Shown here: positions 8,847 to 16,582 of the stretch, one piece after another | Layout: each line of letters begins with the position of its first letter | Position numbering within the stretch: the stretch's first letter is position 1 | From: [Clostridium] methylpentosum DSM 5476 | GTDB lineage: Bacteria > Bacillota > Clostridia > Oscillospirales > Ruminococcaceae | Direction: 5' to 3' | DNA length: 53,329 nt | NCBI GenBank assembly: GCA_000158655.1 | Contig: EQ973343.1 | Coordinates: forward strand, 287,942-341,270 | The notes under the pieces: model-generated | Told to the model about the DNA's origin: nothing | Seen by the model: only the letters and a program-made list of their open reading frames with translations | Databases searched by the model: none | Position numbers and translations under genes: made by a program

Positions 8847-9480
8847 CTATGACACCCGCATTCCGCTCTGTTTTTAATAGTATGGAGACAAACGCCTAAA
8901 ATAAACCGTGTCGGCAGAAGGAACACAGGGGCTTGGTACTTTTAGGCTGCAATTAAATGCAGTGAAATGCGCTCATTCTGACATCAACTGTACAAACAGC
9001 ACAGACTGCCTGCCCTCTCTAGGGCTGAATCAGGCCTTTTTCCATTTTAGCTGTGCTGCAAAACCTCAGACTGCTGCCATATACACACTGCCTTTGACAG
9101 ACCGAGCAAACTGTCTGTGCCATCTCCTTTCGGCTTCTTTCAACCCGGCTATCCCCCGGTCTTCAGGGGCTCTCTGTTTTTACAGCCCCCGCCGCCCCCT
9201 GAAATCATGCAAAATAACTGGCCCGCCTGCCGGACAGAACCCACCGACCGCGTATCCCCCTGCTCGTTGAGGAGGACGTTGCATTTCCACAGGTGACCCG
9301 ACTGTCATCCATCACCAGCAGGCCAGTCAGTTCATCGCTGGACTCTTGCTGTTTTATCTGAAAATTCTGTCGCCGCGGTAAAATGCAAAGCATAGGAGCT
9401 GACTCACAGGAAGATGCTTGCCTTCAATAAAAAATAAAATGGGACTAGTTTTTAGCCGTTCATCACATATTCGTCACAAA
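8847..9480. other. Intergenic, about 630 bp, no gene recognised
   Basis: No convincing gene, RNA or repeat is visible on either strand. The right end carries the promoter region of the PrsA-like gene. Confidence 0.45.
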
Positions 9481-9484
9481 CGCT

Positions 9485-9493
9485 TGTTATACT
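9485..9493 (+). promoter_or_regulatory. Extended -10 promoter of the PrsA-like gene
   Basis: TGtTATACT has the TG dinucleotide of an extended -10 element; no good -35 is visible. It lies 44 bp before the start codon. Confidence 0.45.
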
Positions 9494-9536
9494 TTGTTCA
9501 TCCCTTAAAATTAAAATCGAAAAAAGGACTGACGAT

Positions 9537-10538
9537 ATGAAAAAGATCATTTGCATTGCCCTTGCAGCAATTCTCACATTCGGGGCGCTCAGCGGCTGCG
9601 GAAAGGACGCGTCCTCAGCTTCTTCTGCCAGCTCATCCACGAGCAGCGCAACAGAAAAAACAGGCTATCTGACGGTGAACGGCGAAACAGTAGACGTCCC
9701 CTTTGTGATGAAATTCGACGAGTACGAGGTGCCCATTGAGCATTTCCGCTACTATTACCTCAACATCCGCGACCAGTACTCCTACAGCGCAACCGACACC
9801 ACCGACCTCGAGCAAAAGGTGATGGACGAAACAATGGATTACCTCAAAACTGATTTTGCCCTCAAAAAGCTTGCAGAACGGGAGGGCATCACCCTCACTG
9901 ACGACGACAACGCCACAATTGAGCAGAGTATCCAGACAACAGTATCCAACATGGGGTCGGAAGAGGATTATCAATCCCAGCTTGAGCAGAGCTACATGAC
10001 GGCAGACTTTCACCGCACACTGCTTGAACTCGATACCCTCAATTCCAAGCTGCTCTCAACCCTGTTTGAGGAAGGTGGGAAATACGCGCTTTCCGAACAG
10101 GATATCACCGACACAATTCATCAGGAATTTATCCACGTTTCCCACATGCTGATCAGCGACGAAGCGACCGCCCAGGAGGCGCTGGAACGGGTACAGGCAG
10201 GGGAAGACTTTGATTCTCTTGTCGCCGAATACAGCGAGGACAGCGGCATGGGAGAAGAGGGATACACCTTTACATACGGCGAAATGGTACAGGAATTTGA
10301 AGATGCCGCCTATGCCCTGCAGGAGGGAGAAACCAGTGGATTGGTGCAATCTACCTATGGTTATCACATCATCAAACGCCTTCCCCTCGATGAAACCTAT
10401 ATCAGTGAAAACCTCGACACAATGACCTCATCGGTGAAAAAATCTGAGCTCAACAAGCTGCTGGATGAAATCTCCGAGGCATTTACCATCACCTATTCGG
10501 ATCAATTTCAATACATCAACACTACCTCTTTAAGCTAA
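9537..10538 (+). CDS. PrsA-like lipoprotein peptidyl-prolyl isomerase, 333 aa
   Basis: The signal peptide ends in the lipobox LSGC, with the lipidated cysteine at residue 21, then a serine-rich linker. Residues about 70-190 look like the SurA/PrsA N-terminal chaperone part. Residues about 195-282 form a parvulin domain: VSHMLISDEATAQEAL, then FDSLVAEYSED, and the closing STYGYHIIKRL. The protein should sit on the outer face of the membrane and help secreted proteins fold. It is a single-gene unit with its own promoter and a perfect terminator. Confidence 0.9.
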   Translation: MKKIICIALAAILTFGALSGCGKDASSASSASSSTSSATEKTGYLTVNGETVDVPFVMKFDEYEVPIEHFRYYYLNIRDQYSYSATDTTDLEQKVMDETMDYLKTDFALKKLAEREGITLTDDDNATIEQSIQTTVSNMGSEEDYQSQLEQSYMTADFHRTLLELDTLNSKLLSTLFEEGGKYALSEQDITDTIHQEFIHVSHMLISDEATAQEALERVQAGEDFDSLVAEYSEDSGMGEEGYTFTYGEMVQEFEDAAYALQEGETSGLVQSTYGYHIIKRLPLDETYISENLDTMTSSVKKSELNKLLDEISEAFTITYSDQFQYINTTSLS

Positions 10539-10592
10539 GGTTTGACAGCATGGGCTCTGGGCAGCTACCTCCACCCAGTATGACCGAAAAAG

Positions 10593-10625
10593 AAACACCC
10601 GGCATTTAAAATGCCGGGTGTTTGA
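10593..10625 (+). terminator. Terminator of the PrsA-like gene
   Basis: AAACACCCGGCATTT pairs perfectly with AAATGCCGGGTGTTT across a single unpaired base region. It may work in both directions. Confidence 0.88.
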
Positions 10626-10701
10626 ACATTCTGGCACAATCAGAACTTCTGAACAGGTGTGATTCGATTTCCAAAAATTACAAAAACCACATTTCATGCC
10701 G

Positions 10702-10736
10702 AGGAATCCGCCGCGACTGTCGCCGGATTCCTTTTT
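10702..10736 (+). terminator. Orphan intrinsic terminator
   Basis: AGGAATCCG / CGGATTCCT with an inner CGAC/GTCG pairing is followed by TTTTT. No gene lies between this and the previous terminator 80 bp upstream, so it either backs that one up or ends a short RNA. Confidence 0.7.
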
Positions 10737-11066
10737 CTCTTCCTAAAAAAAGTTTTTTAGCGTATTCAATCCGCTGTATGGATTCGTCTGTTCACCCCTC
10801 TATTGTGAACACAAGCCAAAATGGCCTGTACATCTTGGCACAGCGTTTATAAAACATCCGATATGGAAGCCCTTTATTGAAAAGTTTTAAACCATTCCAG
10901 CGTAGACTGTTGAAAAATTATTTGGCTCAGATTTTTATTTAGCCATATTGGATACAAAAAGTAATTCATCCTCAATATAAAAAGTCCATCGTACCTCCAT
11001 CTTTGAAGTTAGTTTTTTGCGTGGAAAATGACAAAGTATTTTTTTCGACTTTTTTTAAAAAAGGTG
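10737..11066. other. AT-rich intergenic stretch before the tRNA
   Basis: I see no gene, repeat or hairpin of note in these 330 bases apart from the tRNA promoter at the right edge. Confidence 0.5.
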
Positions 11067-11095
11067 TTGACAAAAACAATTTCACTTGGTATAAT
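11067..11095 (+). promoter_or_regulatory. Consensus promoter of tRNA-Leu
   Basis: TTGACA and TATAAT are spaced by exactly 17 bp, about 40 bp before the mature tRNA. Confidence 0.88.
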
Positions 11096-11134
11096 AATAA
11101 AGCTGACTCCGGTCAGTAAAAAATACTGGTAAAT

Positions 11135-11219
11135 GCGAGTGTGCTGGAACTGGCAGACAGGCACGTTTGAGGGGCGTGTGTCTTATGGCGTACGGGTTCA
11201 AGTCCCGTCACTCGCACCA
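11135..11219 (+). tRNA. tRNA-Leu (GAG)
   Basis: The acceptor stem GCGAGTG/CACTCGC is closed by an A discriminator and an encoded CCA. The anticodon arm CACGT-TTGAGGG-GCGTG gives anticodon GAG. A long variable arm, as expected for leucine tRNA, and the T arm ACGGG-TTCAAGT-CCCGT are present. An integrase gene lies just downstream pointing towards it, so the 3' end probably serves as an attachment site. Confidence 0.93.
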
Positions 11220-11222
11220 AAT

Positions 11223-11270
11223 AAAAACCTTGTAAAGCACCGAGTTTTCGAGCTTCGCAAGGTTTTTATT
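11223..11270 (+). terminator. Terminator after tRNA-Leu
   Basis: AAAAACCTTG and CAAGGTTTTT pair with an imperfect inner helix, followed by ATTTTG. Confidence 0.75.
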
Positions 11271-11335
11271 TTGCTCTTTAATGATTTTGGTCGTTGTTTG
11301 GTCTTTATGGTCATATTTCTACCTATAAAAAATAC

Positions 11336-11375
11336 AAATAGCGGGTATGCTACTGTGCATTACCCGCTATTTTTT
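11336..11375. terminator. Bidirectional terminator at the integrase 3' end
   Basis: AAATAGCGGGTA pairs perfectly with TACCCGCTATTT. It is T-rich downstream in the plus direction and overlaps the last codons of the integrase gene. Confidence 0.7.
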
Positions 11376-12559
11376 ATGCTCTTTTTCGGTTCTCCTAAAT
11401 CCAATGATAGAGCGTTTGAAATGACCTCCGACGCTTTTGCTTGTGATTCCTGAAAGGTATGTGCGTAAATATTCAGGGGAGTTGATACCTGCGTGTGCCC
11501 CAGTGAAGCGGATATTGTTTTTGCATCTACCCGGTTGTTGATCAATAAAGTGGCGTTCAAGTGCCGGAACTGGTGAACCCCTAAAAAACGTTGTCCGGTT
11601 CTCTCACAGAAACGTTTTAACCATGTGTAAGGTGAATTAGGATGCATCGGTTCCCCGTTCCATTTTGTAAACAGCCGATCAGTGTCAACCCATTGGTCAC
11701 CCACCCGCGCCCGGTCAAATATCTGTTGCGATTGATACCGTTTTAATACCTGCAGTACTTCATCTGCTATTTTCAGGCTGCGTTGTGAACTCTTTGTCTT
11801 TGTGGTATCCGTGAAAGTTCCCTTCCCTTTTGTATAGAGAGAAGAACGCCGAATACTGATAACTCCGGTACTGAAATCAATATCTTTCCATTCCAGCCCC
11901 AACAGCTCGCCTTTACGGAACCCACCATAAATGGCAAGGGTAAAGAACGCTTGGTATTTCAGCGGTTCTTTTTGCAGGAGATTTAAAAATTCCTGTGCTT
12001 CCTCCAACGTATAGCAATCAAGTTCCTTCTGTTCGGCTTTTGGCAGTTGTACATGCTCGCAGGGGTTGTTTTTTACCATCTGCATTTTAATTGCATAGCT
12101 GAAAATCGTGGATACAAACGAAAGGTAATGATGAATGGTTTTTGGCGCGAGTCTGCCGCCTGTCGTCTGGTTTATGCCCTCTTCGCCTAAATTGTGGATA
12201 AACTTCTGAACGTGCCGAACGGTGATCTTATCCATGTGAAGATGTCCCAGCGCGGCATAGGTACGGGCTTCCAACTGCCGATATCGGGCGATTGTGCGTT
12301 CTCTCAGCTTAACTTCTGCGTATTCCTTAAACCACTGTTTTGCGAACACCTCAAATTTAATATTACCGCCGACTGTCTGCCCGCTACAGCTTTCTTCAAA
12401 AAGCACCTTCTACCGTTCAAGCTCCTTTTCGATCTGCCGTTCAGTCATGCCGGGAGCGGGCTTCCACGTCATTGTTTGCATGATCTGCTTACCGTCGGGC
12501 GTGTATCCGCATGACACCCGTATGCGGTAGGTGCCTCCCCGCTTTGTCACTGTAGCCAT
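11360..12559 (-). pseudogene. Tyrosine recombinase/integrase interrupted by an in-frame TAG
   Basis: Read from the ATG at 12559 the protein would have 399 residues. It has an N-terminal arm-binding segment (KRGGTYRIRVSCGY), a SAM-like core-binding domain (FAKQWFKEYAEV) and a catalytic domain with GGFRKGELLGL, HQFRHLNATLL, LGHTQ and the tyrosine in NIYAHT. Codon 50 is TAG (12410-12412), in the context ELER*KVLFEE, where CAG for glutamine is the simplest ancestor. The remainder could be read from an internal start as a 348-residue protein without the arm domain. It lies next to tRNA-Leu and overlaps the DUF6076 gene by one base. A sequencing error is the main alternative. Confidence 0.8.
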
Positions 12560-13680
12560 TACAGCACCTTCTTTTCTTTAACTTCTTTGAGCCATGCTAT
12601 AAATTCTTCTTCAGTTTTAACCCCTGCTTGTATATCTGCTTTCCATTGCTTTGATAGTATTTGAAATTCAGAAAAATCCTGCTTGAATTTCTTATTCTCA
12701 CATCGTTTCATTCTGTTTCTTTTAGCGTTATAGATTTGTTTATATAGTCTTGTGCCCTCATCAGTTCTTGTTTTTGCCAAATACCTCATATAGGTCATAT
12801 ACTCTCTACAAGTTTTATTTGGATTCTGAGGACTCTTTAGCGAACAATATTTTTGTTTATGCTCCGATCGTGATGTAATAAAATACCGGCCGCAATTCTG
12901 ACATTTATGTATTCGGTATCCGTTTTCATAAATAATATTCAAACATGTTGTACATGCAGATACAATAGATTCAATTAAATACCGCACTATATTATTGTTT
13001 TTATTCACTGGATATTTTAAATTAATGCTATAAACCGTACTTACAATATTAGAGCTCTCCTCATTATATTCGGTGTTTTCTTCGTTTGGCATTGGGTAAA
13101 CGGAGAAAGCATTGGGTAACCAATATGTTAAATATTTACTTGATATTTCGTTCGTTTCAGTTCTATAATTAAATAATTTACTGTTAGAATTTAAATAAAG
13201 ATAATAAAAATTAGGGTTTCTGCAACATTCATCAATAATGTTCTTCATTCCGAATATAGGATCAAGAAGACTTTTAAGCCATATTTTATACTCGTTATCA
13301 GATGTAAAAAATTCATCATAAATTGATCTTCTTGTTTTTGAAATATTAAGCGTAAAAAACGGATGTATTGTTTTTAGATAATCATTCATTCCTGTTTGCG
13401 TATAATAGACTTCTCCTGAAGTTTTTTTTATAATAAATTTTTTTGGAATATCGTCGGCAATATTATTTATAACTTGATCAAAATCTAATGAAATAAAACT
13501 TATAAGCATCTGCCCAATTTCTCTTGTCGCAATAAATTTTTTGTTATAATTTATTTTACACTGATCTCTATCGTAATTATAATCACATTCAAATCTATGA
13601 GTACGATAAATCTCACAAATCTCGTTGCAATCATATTCATATGTTTCTGTGTTAGTAGCTTTATCAAATAATAAAATCAT
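12559..13680 (-). CDS. DUF6076-like zinc-finger protein, 373 aa
   Basis: The last third contains a cysteine-rich segment (HKCQNCGRYF, then KYCS and a further C in KTCREYM, about residues 265-305) that looks like a zinc site, followed by a basic RYLAKTR...NAKRNRMKR helix suggesting nucleic-acid binding. This layout is known from DUF6076 proteins, which often sit beside integrases; their function is unknown. Its TAA stop shares an A with the integrase ATG (TAATG), so the two are translationally coupled. The gene is very AT-rich compared with the integrase, a sign of separate origin. It is divergent from the HTH gene across an operator-rich region. Confidence 0.7.
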   Translation of the reverse strand: MILLFDKATNTETYEYDCNEICEIYRTHRFECDYNYDRDQCKINYNKKFIATREIGQMLISFISLDFDQVINNIADDIPKKFIIKKTSGEVYYTQTGMNDYLKTIHPFFTLNISKTRRSIYDEFFTSDNEYKIWLKSLLDPIFGMKNIIDECCRNPNFYYLYLNSNSKLFNYRTETNEISSKYLTYWLPNAFSVYPMPNEENTEYNEESSNIVSTVYSINLKYPVNKNNNIVRYLIESIVSACTTCLNIIYENGYRIHKCQNCGRYFITSRSEHKQKYCSLKSPQNPNKTCREYMTYMRYLAKTRTDEGTRLYKQIYNAKRNRMKRCENKKFKQDFSEFQILSKQWKADIQAGVKTEEEFIAWLKEVKEKKVL

Positions 13681-13690
13681 TGCGTTCCCC

Positions 13691-13842
13691 TTTTGTTGTT
13701 TACATATTTTTTATTACACAAACAACAACTAACAACGTTTTTTTAATCTATAGCATTTACTTTGTTGTAATTATTGAGTATAATACAATCATAAACAACA
13801 GTTGTTTGTAAGTTTATTATATCATAAACAACAACATAGTCA
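13691..13842. promoter_or_regulatory. Divergent promoter region with AAACAAC operator half-sites
   Basis: The half-site AAACAAC or its complement occurs at about 13696, 13719, 13793, 13801 and 13826, with a looser match at 13763. Two copies at 13793-13807 form the palindrome AAACAAC-a-GTTGTTT. A rightward promoter TTTACT-17-TATAAT (13756-13784) puts its start site next to that palindrome. A phage-type repressor with cooperative binding is the likely reader; the HTH protein at 13867 is a candidate. Confidence 0.6.
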
Positions 13843-13866
13843 AGCGTTTTGAAAGGAGAATTTTCT

Positions 13867-14052
13867 ATGTGCAACTTAGATATTAGAGATGATTTAAAGA
13901 AAAACGGAGTGTACCAGTGGCAAGTAGCTCATGAATTAGGAATCTGCGAAATGACACTCGCCCGGTGGCTTCGGTTCGAGATGAGCGAAGAAAAAAAGCA
14001 TAGAGTACGCGAAGCAATCAAACGAGCTGCTGAAAATTTTGGCAAGCGGTAG
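13867..14052 (+). CDS. Small HTH DNA-binding protein (Cro-like), 61 aa
   Basis: The ATG at 13867 follows GAAAGGAG with good spacing. The sequence has the form KKNGVYQWQVAHELGICEMTLARWLR, which fits a helix-turn-helix of the Cro/C1 or resolvase type near the N-terminus, and a basic helical tail. Such proteins are common as the first gene of rightward operons in small integrative elements and phages. It may bind the AAACAAC sites just upstream and control both directions; this is inference. Confidence 0.7.
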   Translation: MCNLDIRDDLKKNGVYQWQVAHELGICEMTLARWLRFEMSEEKKHRVREAIKRAAENFGKR

Positions 14053-14072
14053 CAAAAGGCAGGTGAAACGAT

Positions 14073-14348
14073 ATGGTTACAGCGACTATCCCCCGAATGC
14101 GCGGTATCAAAGAAGCAATTGCAGAACTAAAAGCCATAGACCCTCAAACAGCGGTTACAGAAACCTATTTGCGTCGCCTGATTAAATCCGGTGGATTCCC
14201 CGCCCACCACGCCGGAAAAAAGATACTGATCAATTTTGATCTTTTGTTATCCTATTTGAGCGAACCCGCTTTAAATGATCAAAGTGATCAAAGCTATAGC
14301 GCTGCAACGTCCGGATATGGGACGATCAGGAAGGTAGAAGCGAGGTAA
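14073..14348 (+). CDS. Excisionase-like winged-helix protein, 91 aa
   Basis: The segment VTETYLRRLIKSGGFPAHHAGKKILINFDLLLSYLSE follows the MerR/Xis-type helix-turn-helix pattern: a recognition helix, then a wing with the conserved K-x-I/L-I-N strand. It begins 20 nt after the HTH gene and shares its transcript. In an element with a tyrosine integrase, an excision directionality factor is the natural role. The C-terminal 20 residues are polar and look disordered. Confidence 0.68.
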   Translation: MVTATIPRMRGIKEAIAELKAIDPQTAVTETYLRRLIKSGGFPAHHAGKKILINFDLLLSYLSEPALNDQSDQSYSAATSGYGTIRKVEAR

Positions 14349-14420
14349 GAACCATGTTGCATGAGTCTGATCTCTTTAATCTGTATCCTACATATCCACT
14401 GGACAACGCTCCGAACACAG

Positions 14421-14458
14421 AAAAAAGCCCTCTGTAATGTTGGCGCATTACAAAGGGC
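14421..14458 (-). terminator. Minus-strand terminator upstream of the initiator gene
   Basis: GCCCTTTGTAATG / CATTACAGAGGGC (minus strand) form a 13-bp stem with one mismatch and a 6-nt loop, followed by TTTTTTC. It faces transcription coming from the right and fits the end of an antisense RNA started at about 14603. Confidence 0.8.
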
Positions 14459-14542
14459 AGTAAAACACATTATCCATTTGTCAAGCTATTTCTTCGATTT
14501 GAACACCCGTGGAAATAGCCTGTTCAAGTGCACCCTAGTGCG

Positions 14543-14572
14543 AAAATAAAAGGGGAAAAACCTCTTTATTTA
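14543..14572. terminator. Hairpin in the initiator leader
   Basis: AAATAAAAGGGG and CCTCTTTATTT pair across AAAAA. On the minus strand it is followed by TCG without a proper T run beyond the stem, so it could be an early terminator or just a structural part of the antisense RNA. Confidence 0.45.
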
Positions 14573-14589
14573 GGCGGTATAGGTGCGCT

Positions 14590-14638
14590 TTGACATAAGT
14601 GTTTATTCCAGTATACAACACCGAAACGCTTGTGTCAA
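14590..14638. promoter_or_regulatory. Two face-to-face promoters sharing one -10 region
   Basis: Rightward: TTGACA (14590-14595), 16 bp, TATACA (14612-14617). Leftward on the minus strand: TTGACA (14633-14638), 17 bp, TATACT (14610-14615). The two -10 hexamers overlap by four bases, so only one polymerase can bind at a time. The rightward one serves the rolling-circle initiator. Confidence 0.72.
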
Positions 14639-14665
14639 TCCTTCAAAAGAAAGCGGGCTGACGAC

Positions 14666-15360
14666 ATGCAGGTATGGGATAAACTCATCTATTCAGGCGC
14701 GGTATTAGAACGGGAACGCTATCAATTGTTCAGGGGCGGGGGTATCAAGAGCAGGCGCCCAAATACAAGATTCTCCACAGATAGGCAGAGAAAGCTAAAC
14801 ACCATCAATTCAAAAAAGAAGTTAACCCGGCTCATCAATTCCAATTTTGTGCCGGGTGATCTGTTTGTCACCCTTACATACGACTCTGAATTTTACCCGG
14901 CCGATATTGAGAAGGCTGATCGGGATTTAGAGAACTATTTCAGGCGAATCAAGTATGCGTTGGAAAAAGCGGGCATTAAGAGCCTAAAATACGTGGCCGT
15001 AACTGGAAGAGGCTCAAAACGGGGTAGAATACACCATCATTTCATAGTGCCCGCTATGGGGCTTGAAATCCTTCGTAGCCGCTGGAAAAGGGGTAATGTG
15101 AAAATAAAGCCCCTTAAGAATTATCGGGACTACACCGGGCTTGCCTTGTACCTATACACCATTACACAACCGGAAAACGGTGGAAACAAAGTCACTACTT
15201 AAAGCGGCCAAAGCCGAAAAAGAAGATTATGAAGCGGCATTTTCGCCCAGACACCCGGCCACATGTACCAAAAGGATGCCGACTCATTGAGGAAAACACT
15301 CAGTGCAACGACATTACCGGGATACTACAATATTTCAAGTATATCAGATTGGATTCATAA
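14666..15360 (+). pseudogene. Rolling-circle replication initiator (HUH endonuclease), frameshifted
   Basis: The frame from 14666 contains FVTLTYD (motif 1) and GRIHHHFIV (motif 2, the metal-binding HUH histidines), the core of rolling-circle Rep/relaxase endonucleases. After LYLYT the reading frame goes on into a non-homologous tail and a stop at 15202. A frame one base away continues at once with the expected basic C-terminus (YTTGKRWKQSHYLKRP to YIRLDS) and stops at 15358-15360. One base has therefore been lost near 15160. The intact protein would have about 230 residues and would nick the element's origin. The tyrosine-bearing motif 3 should lie near the break. Confidence 0.75.
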
Positions 15361-15461
15361 CAAAGGGAAACAGCCCCTTTTAAGACTTGATACAGACAGT
15401 ATTATTACAGCGAAAAAAGAAGCACAAACCTAAGTAAACAGTAAAGAAAGCGGGTAGGAAT

Positions 15462-16253
15462 ATGAACAGCTTAATCAAAGTATCTTATGACAATGACCGT
15501 CCAACAGTTATTGGAAGAGAACTCCATACTTTTTTAGCAGTAGGCACCCCATACTATAAATGGTTTACCAGAATGTTAGGGTATGGATTTACTGAAAACG
15601 TGGATTATATGACGGTGGACAAAAATGTCCTCCGTGTTGATGGAACAGAAATGCCACAGGTTCAACACGATCACCAACTGACAATCGAAATGGCAAAAGA
15701 AATCTGTATGCTTCAAAGGAACGAGCGCGGCCGTCAGGCGCGGCAATACTTTCTTGAGCTTGAAAAGCGGTGGAACACGCCTGAATTTGTAATGGCGCGC
15801 GCCCTGCAGTTGGCCAACGCCAAAGTAAACCAGATTGAACAGGAGAACAGCGAACTGTTGTCCCTAATTCAAAGTGATCGGCCGAAGGTGGTTTTTGCCG
15901 AAGCCGTAGCTGCTTCGGATGATTGTATTCTAGTGCGCGAGCTCGCAAAGTTATTAGCCCAGAACGGGGTTGATATAGGGGAAATACGTTTGTTTGAATG
16001 GTTGAGGGCACAGGGATATTTGATCAATGTCGGCCGCGATAGGAACACGCCGACGCAGTTGTCAGTCAATAGGGGACTCATGCGCATGAAGAAAACCACA
16101 GTTACCCACAAGAGCGGGCACACAACAGTTTCAACCACGCCACTAGTAACGGGTAAGGGGCAACAGTATTTTGTGAACCTGTTCTTAAAGCGGGATCCAA
16201 ATCATACTGACGGTACTCTGGTTCAAAGTAAAAAGAATACTGTTGGACAGTGA
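15462..16253 (+). CDS. Phage-type antirepressor (AntA/AntB with KilAC domain), 263 aa
   Basis: Residues 1-110 follow the AntA/Bro-like pattern (VIGRELHTFLAVGTPYYKWFTRMLGYGF, then HQLTIEMAKEICMLQRNERGRQARQYFLELEKRW). After a coiled linker the C-terminal KilAC/ANT domain has LVRELAKLLAQNGVDIGEIRLFEWLRAQGYLI and the TPTQLSVNRGLM signature, ending in a TGKGQQYFVN strand. In phages and satellites such proteins lift repression. Here it is the last gene of the rightward group of the small element. Upstream AAGCGGGTAGG may serve as ribosome binding site. Confidence 0.85.
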   Translation: MNSLIKVSYDNDRPTVIGRELHTFLAVGTPYYKWFTRMLGYGFTENVDYMTVDKNVLRVDGTEMPQVQHDHQLTIEMAKEICMLQRNERGRQARQYFLELEKRWNTPEFVMARALQLANAKVNQIEQENSELLSLIQSDRPKVVFAEAVAASDDCILVRELAKLLAQNGVDIGEIRLFEWLRAQGYLINVGRDRNTPTQLSVNRGLMRMKKTTVTHKSGHTTVSTTPLVTGKGQQYFVNLFLKRDPNHTDGTLVQSKKNTVGQ

Positions 16254-16548
16254 TCCCCCCACCCTATGGGTTTCCCAACTGCAAAGCGGGATACCGGGGG
16301 AAGAGAAGTCCTTCCAAATGCGCGGGATTTTTGGAAAAAGGGGGGTAGCATACTGCACCCCCATGAATTCAAGGCTTATTTCGGTCAAAAGCACTCATTT
16401 TTATATTAAAAACTTACTAAATTTCTGATTATCTTTTCATAAGTTGGTAAATGCCGATATATCCCATATTTTCGGGCTTTATTGGCATTTTCCTTTTGGA
16501 AGATACCTCGCATAAGATGGCATTTACCAGCATGAAAATGCAACCAAA
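16254..16548. other. Junction region between the small element and the ICE
   Basis: No gene is visible. The patch TTTTTATATTAAAAA near 16397-16411 resembles TTTTTTATGTAAAAA at about 52335-52349 and may mark the ICE end. Inside it, TGGTAAATGCC (16445-16455) and its inverted copy (16519-16529), with a further TTGGCATT at 16483, form an inverted-repeat cluster of the kind bound by Int or Xis. Confidence 0.45.
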
Positions 16549-16571
16549 AGTAGTAAATAAGTAGTAAGATA
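16549..16571 (+). repeat. Integrase arm-type repeats (DR2-like), int end
   Basis: Two direct copies, AGTAGTAAATA and AGTAGTAAGATA, lie just downstream of int. They match the AGTAGTAAATT core known to be bound by the N-terminal domain of Tn916 Int. Confidence 0.7.
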
Positions 16572-16582
16572 CATTTTCGATA

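Larger units (their letters stand above)
14421..14603 (-). ncRNA. Candidate antisense (counter-transcribed) RNA of the initiator region
   Basis: The leftward promoter at 14610-14638 is close to consensus and the transcript meets two hairpins, the stronger at 14421-14458. No protein gene lies in between apart from a possible 8-codon frame. Inverted repeats (TTGAACA/TGTTCAA and GGCTATTTC/GAAATAGC) would fold the RNA. It does not overlap the coding start of the initiator, so the control route would be promoter competition or action on the upstream mRNA; this is inference from plasmid systems. Confidence 0.45.
11220..16405. mobile_element. Small integrative element at tRNA-Leu (left part, probably defective)
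   Basis: Between the tRNA-Leu gene and the Tn916-family element lies a compact set: integrase, DUF6076 protein, small HTH protein, excisionase-like protein, rolling-circle initiator and antirepressor. This looks like an integrated plasmid-phage hybrid. The left boundary at the tRNA 3' end is inferred from the integrase position. I could not find the matching attachment repeat on the right, so the end at 16405, where the ICE seems to begin, is provisional. Both the integrase and the initiator carry inactivating changes. Confidence 0.6.

Noticed and set aside
15263-15433. 56-codon frame overlapping the initiator's end (YYNISSISDWIHNKG)
   Set aside because: The basic initiator C-terminus in another frame explains most of this stretch; no good ribosome site for the small frame.
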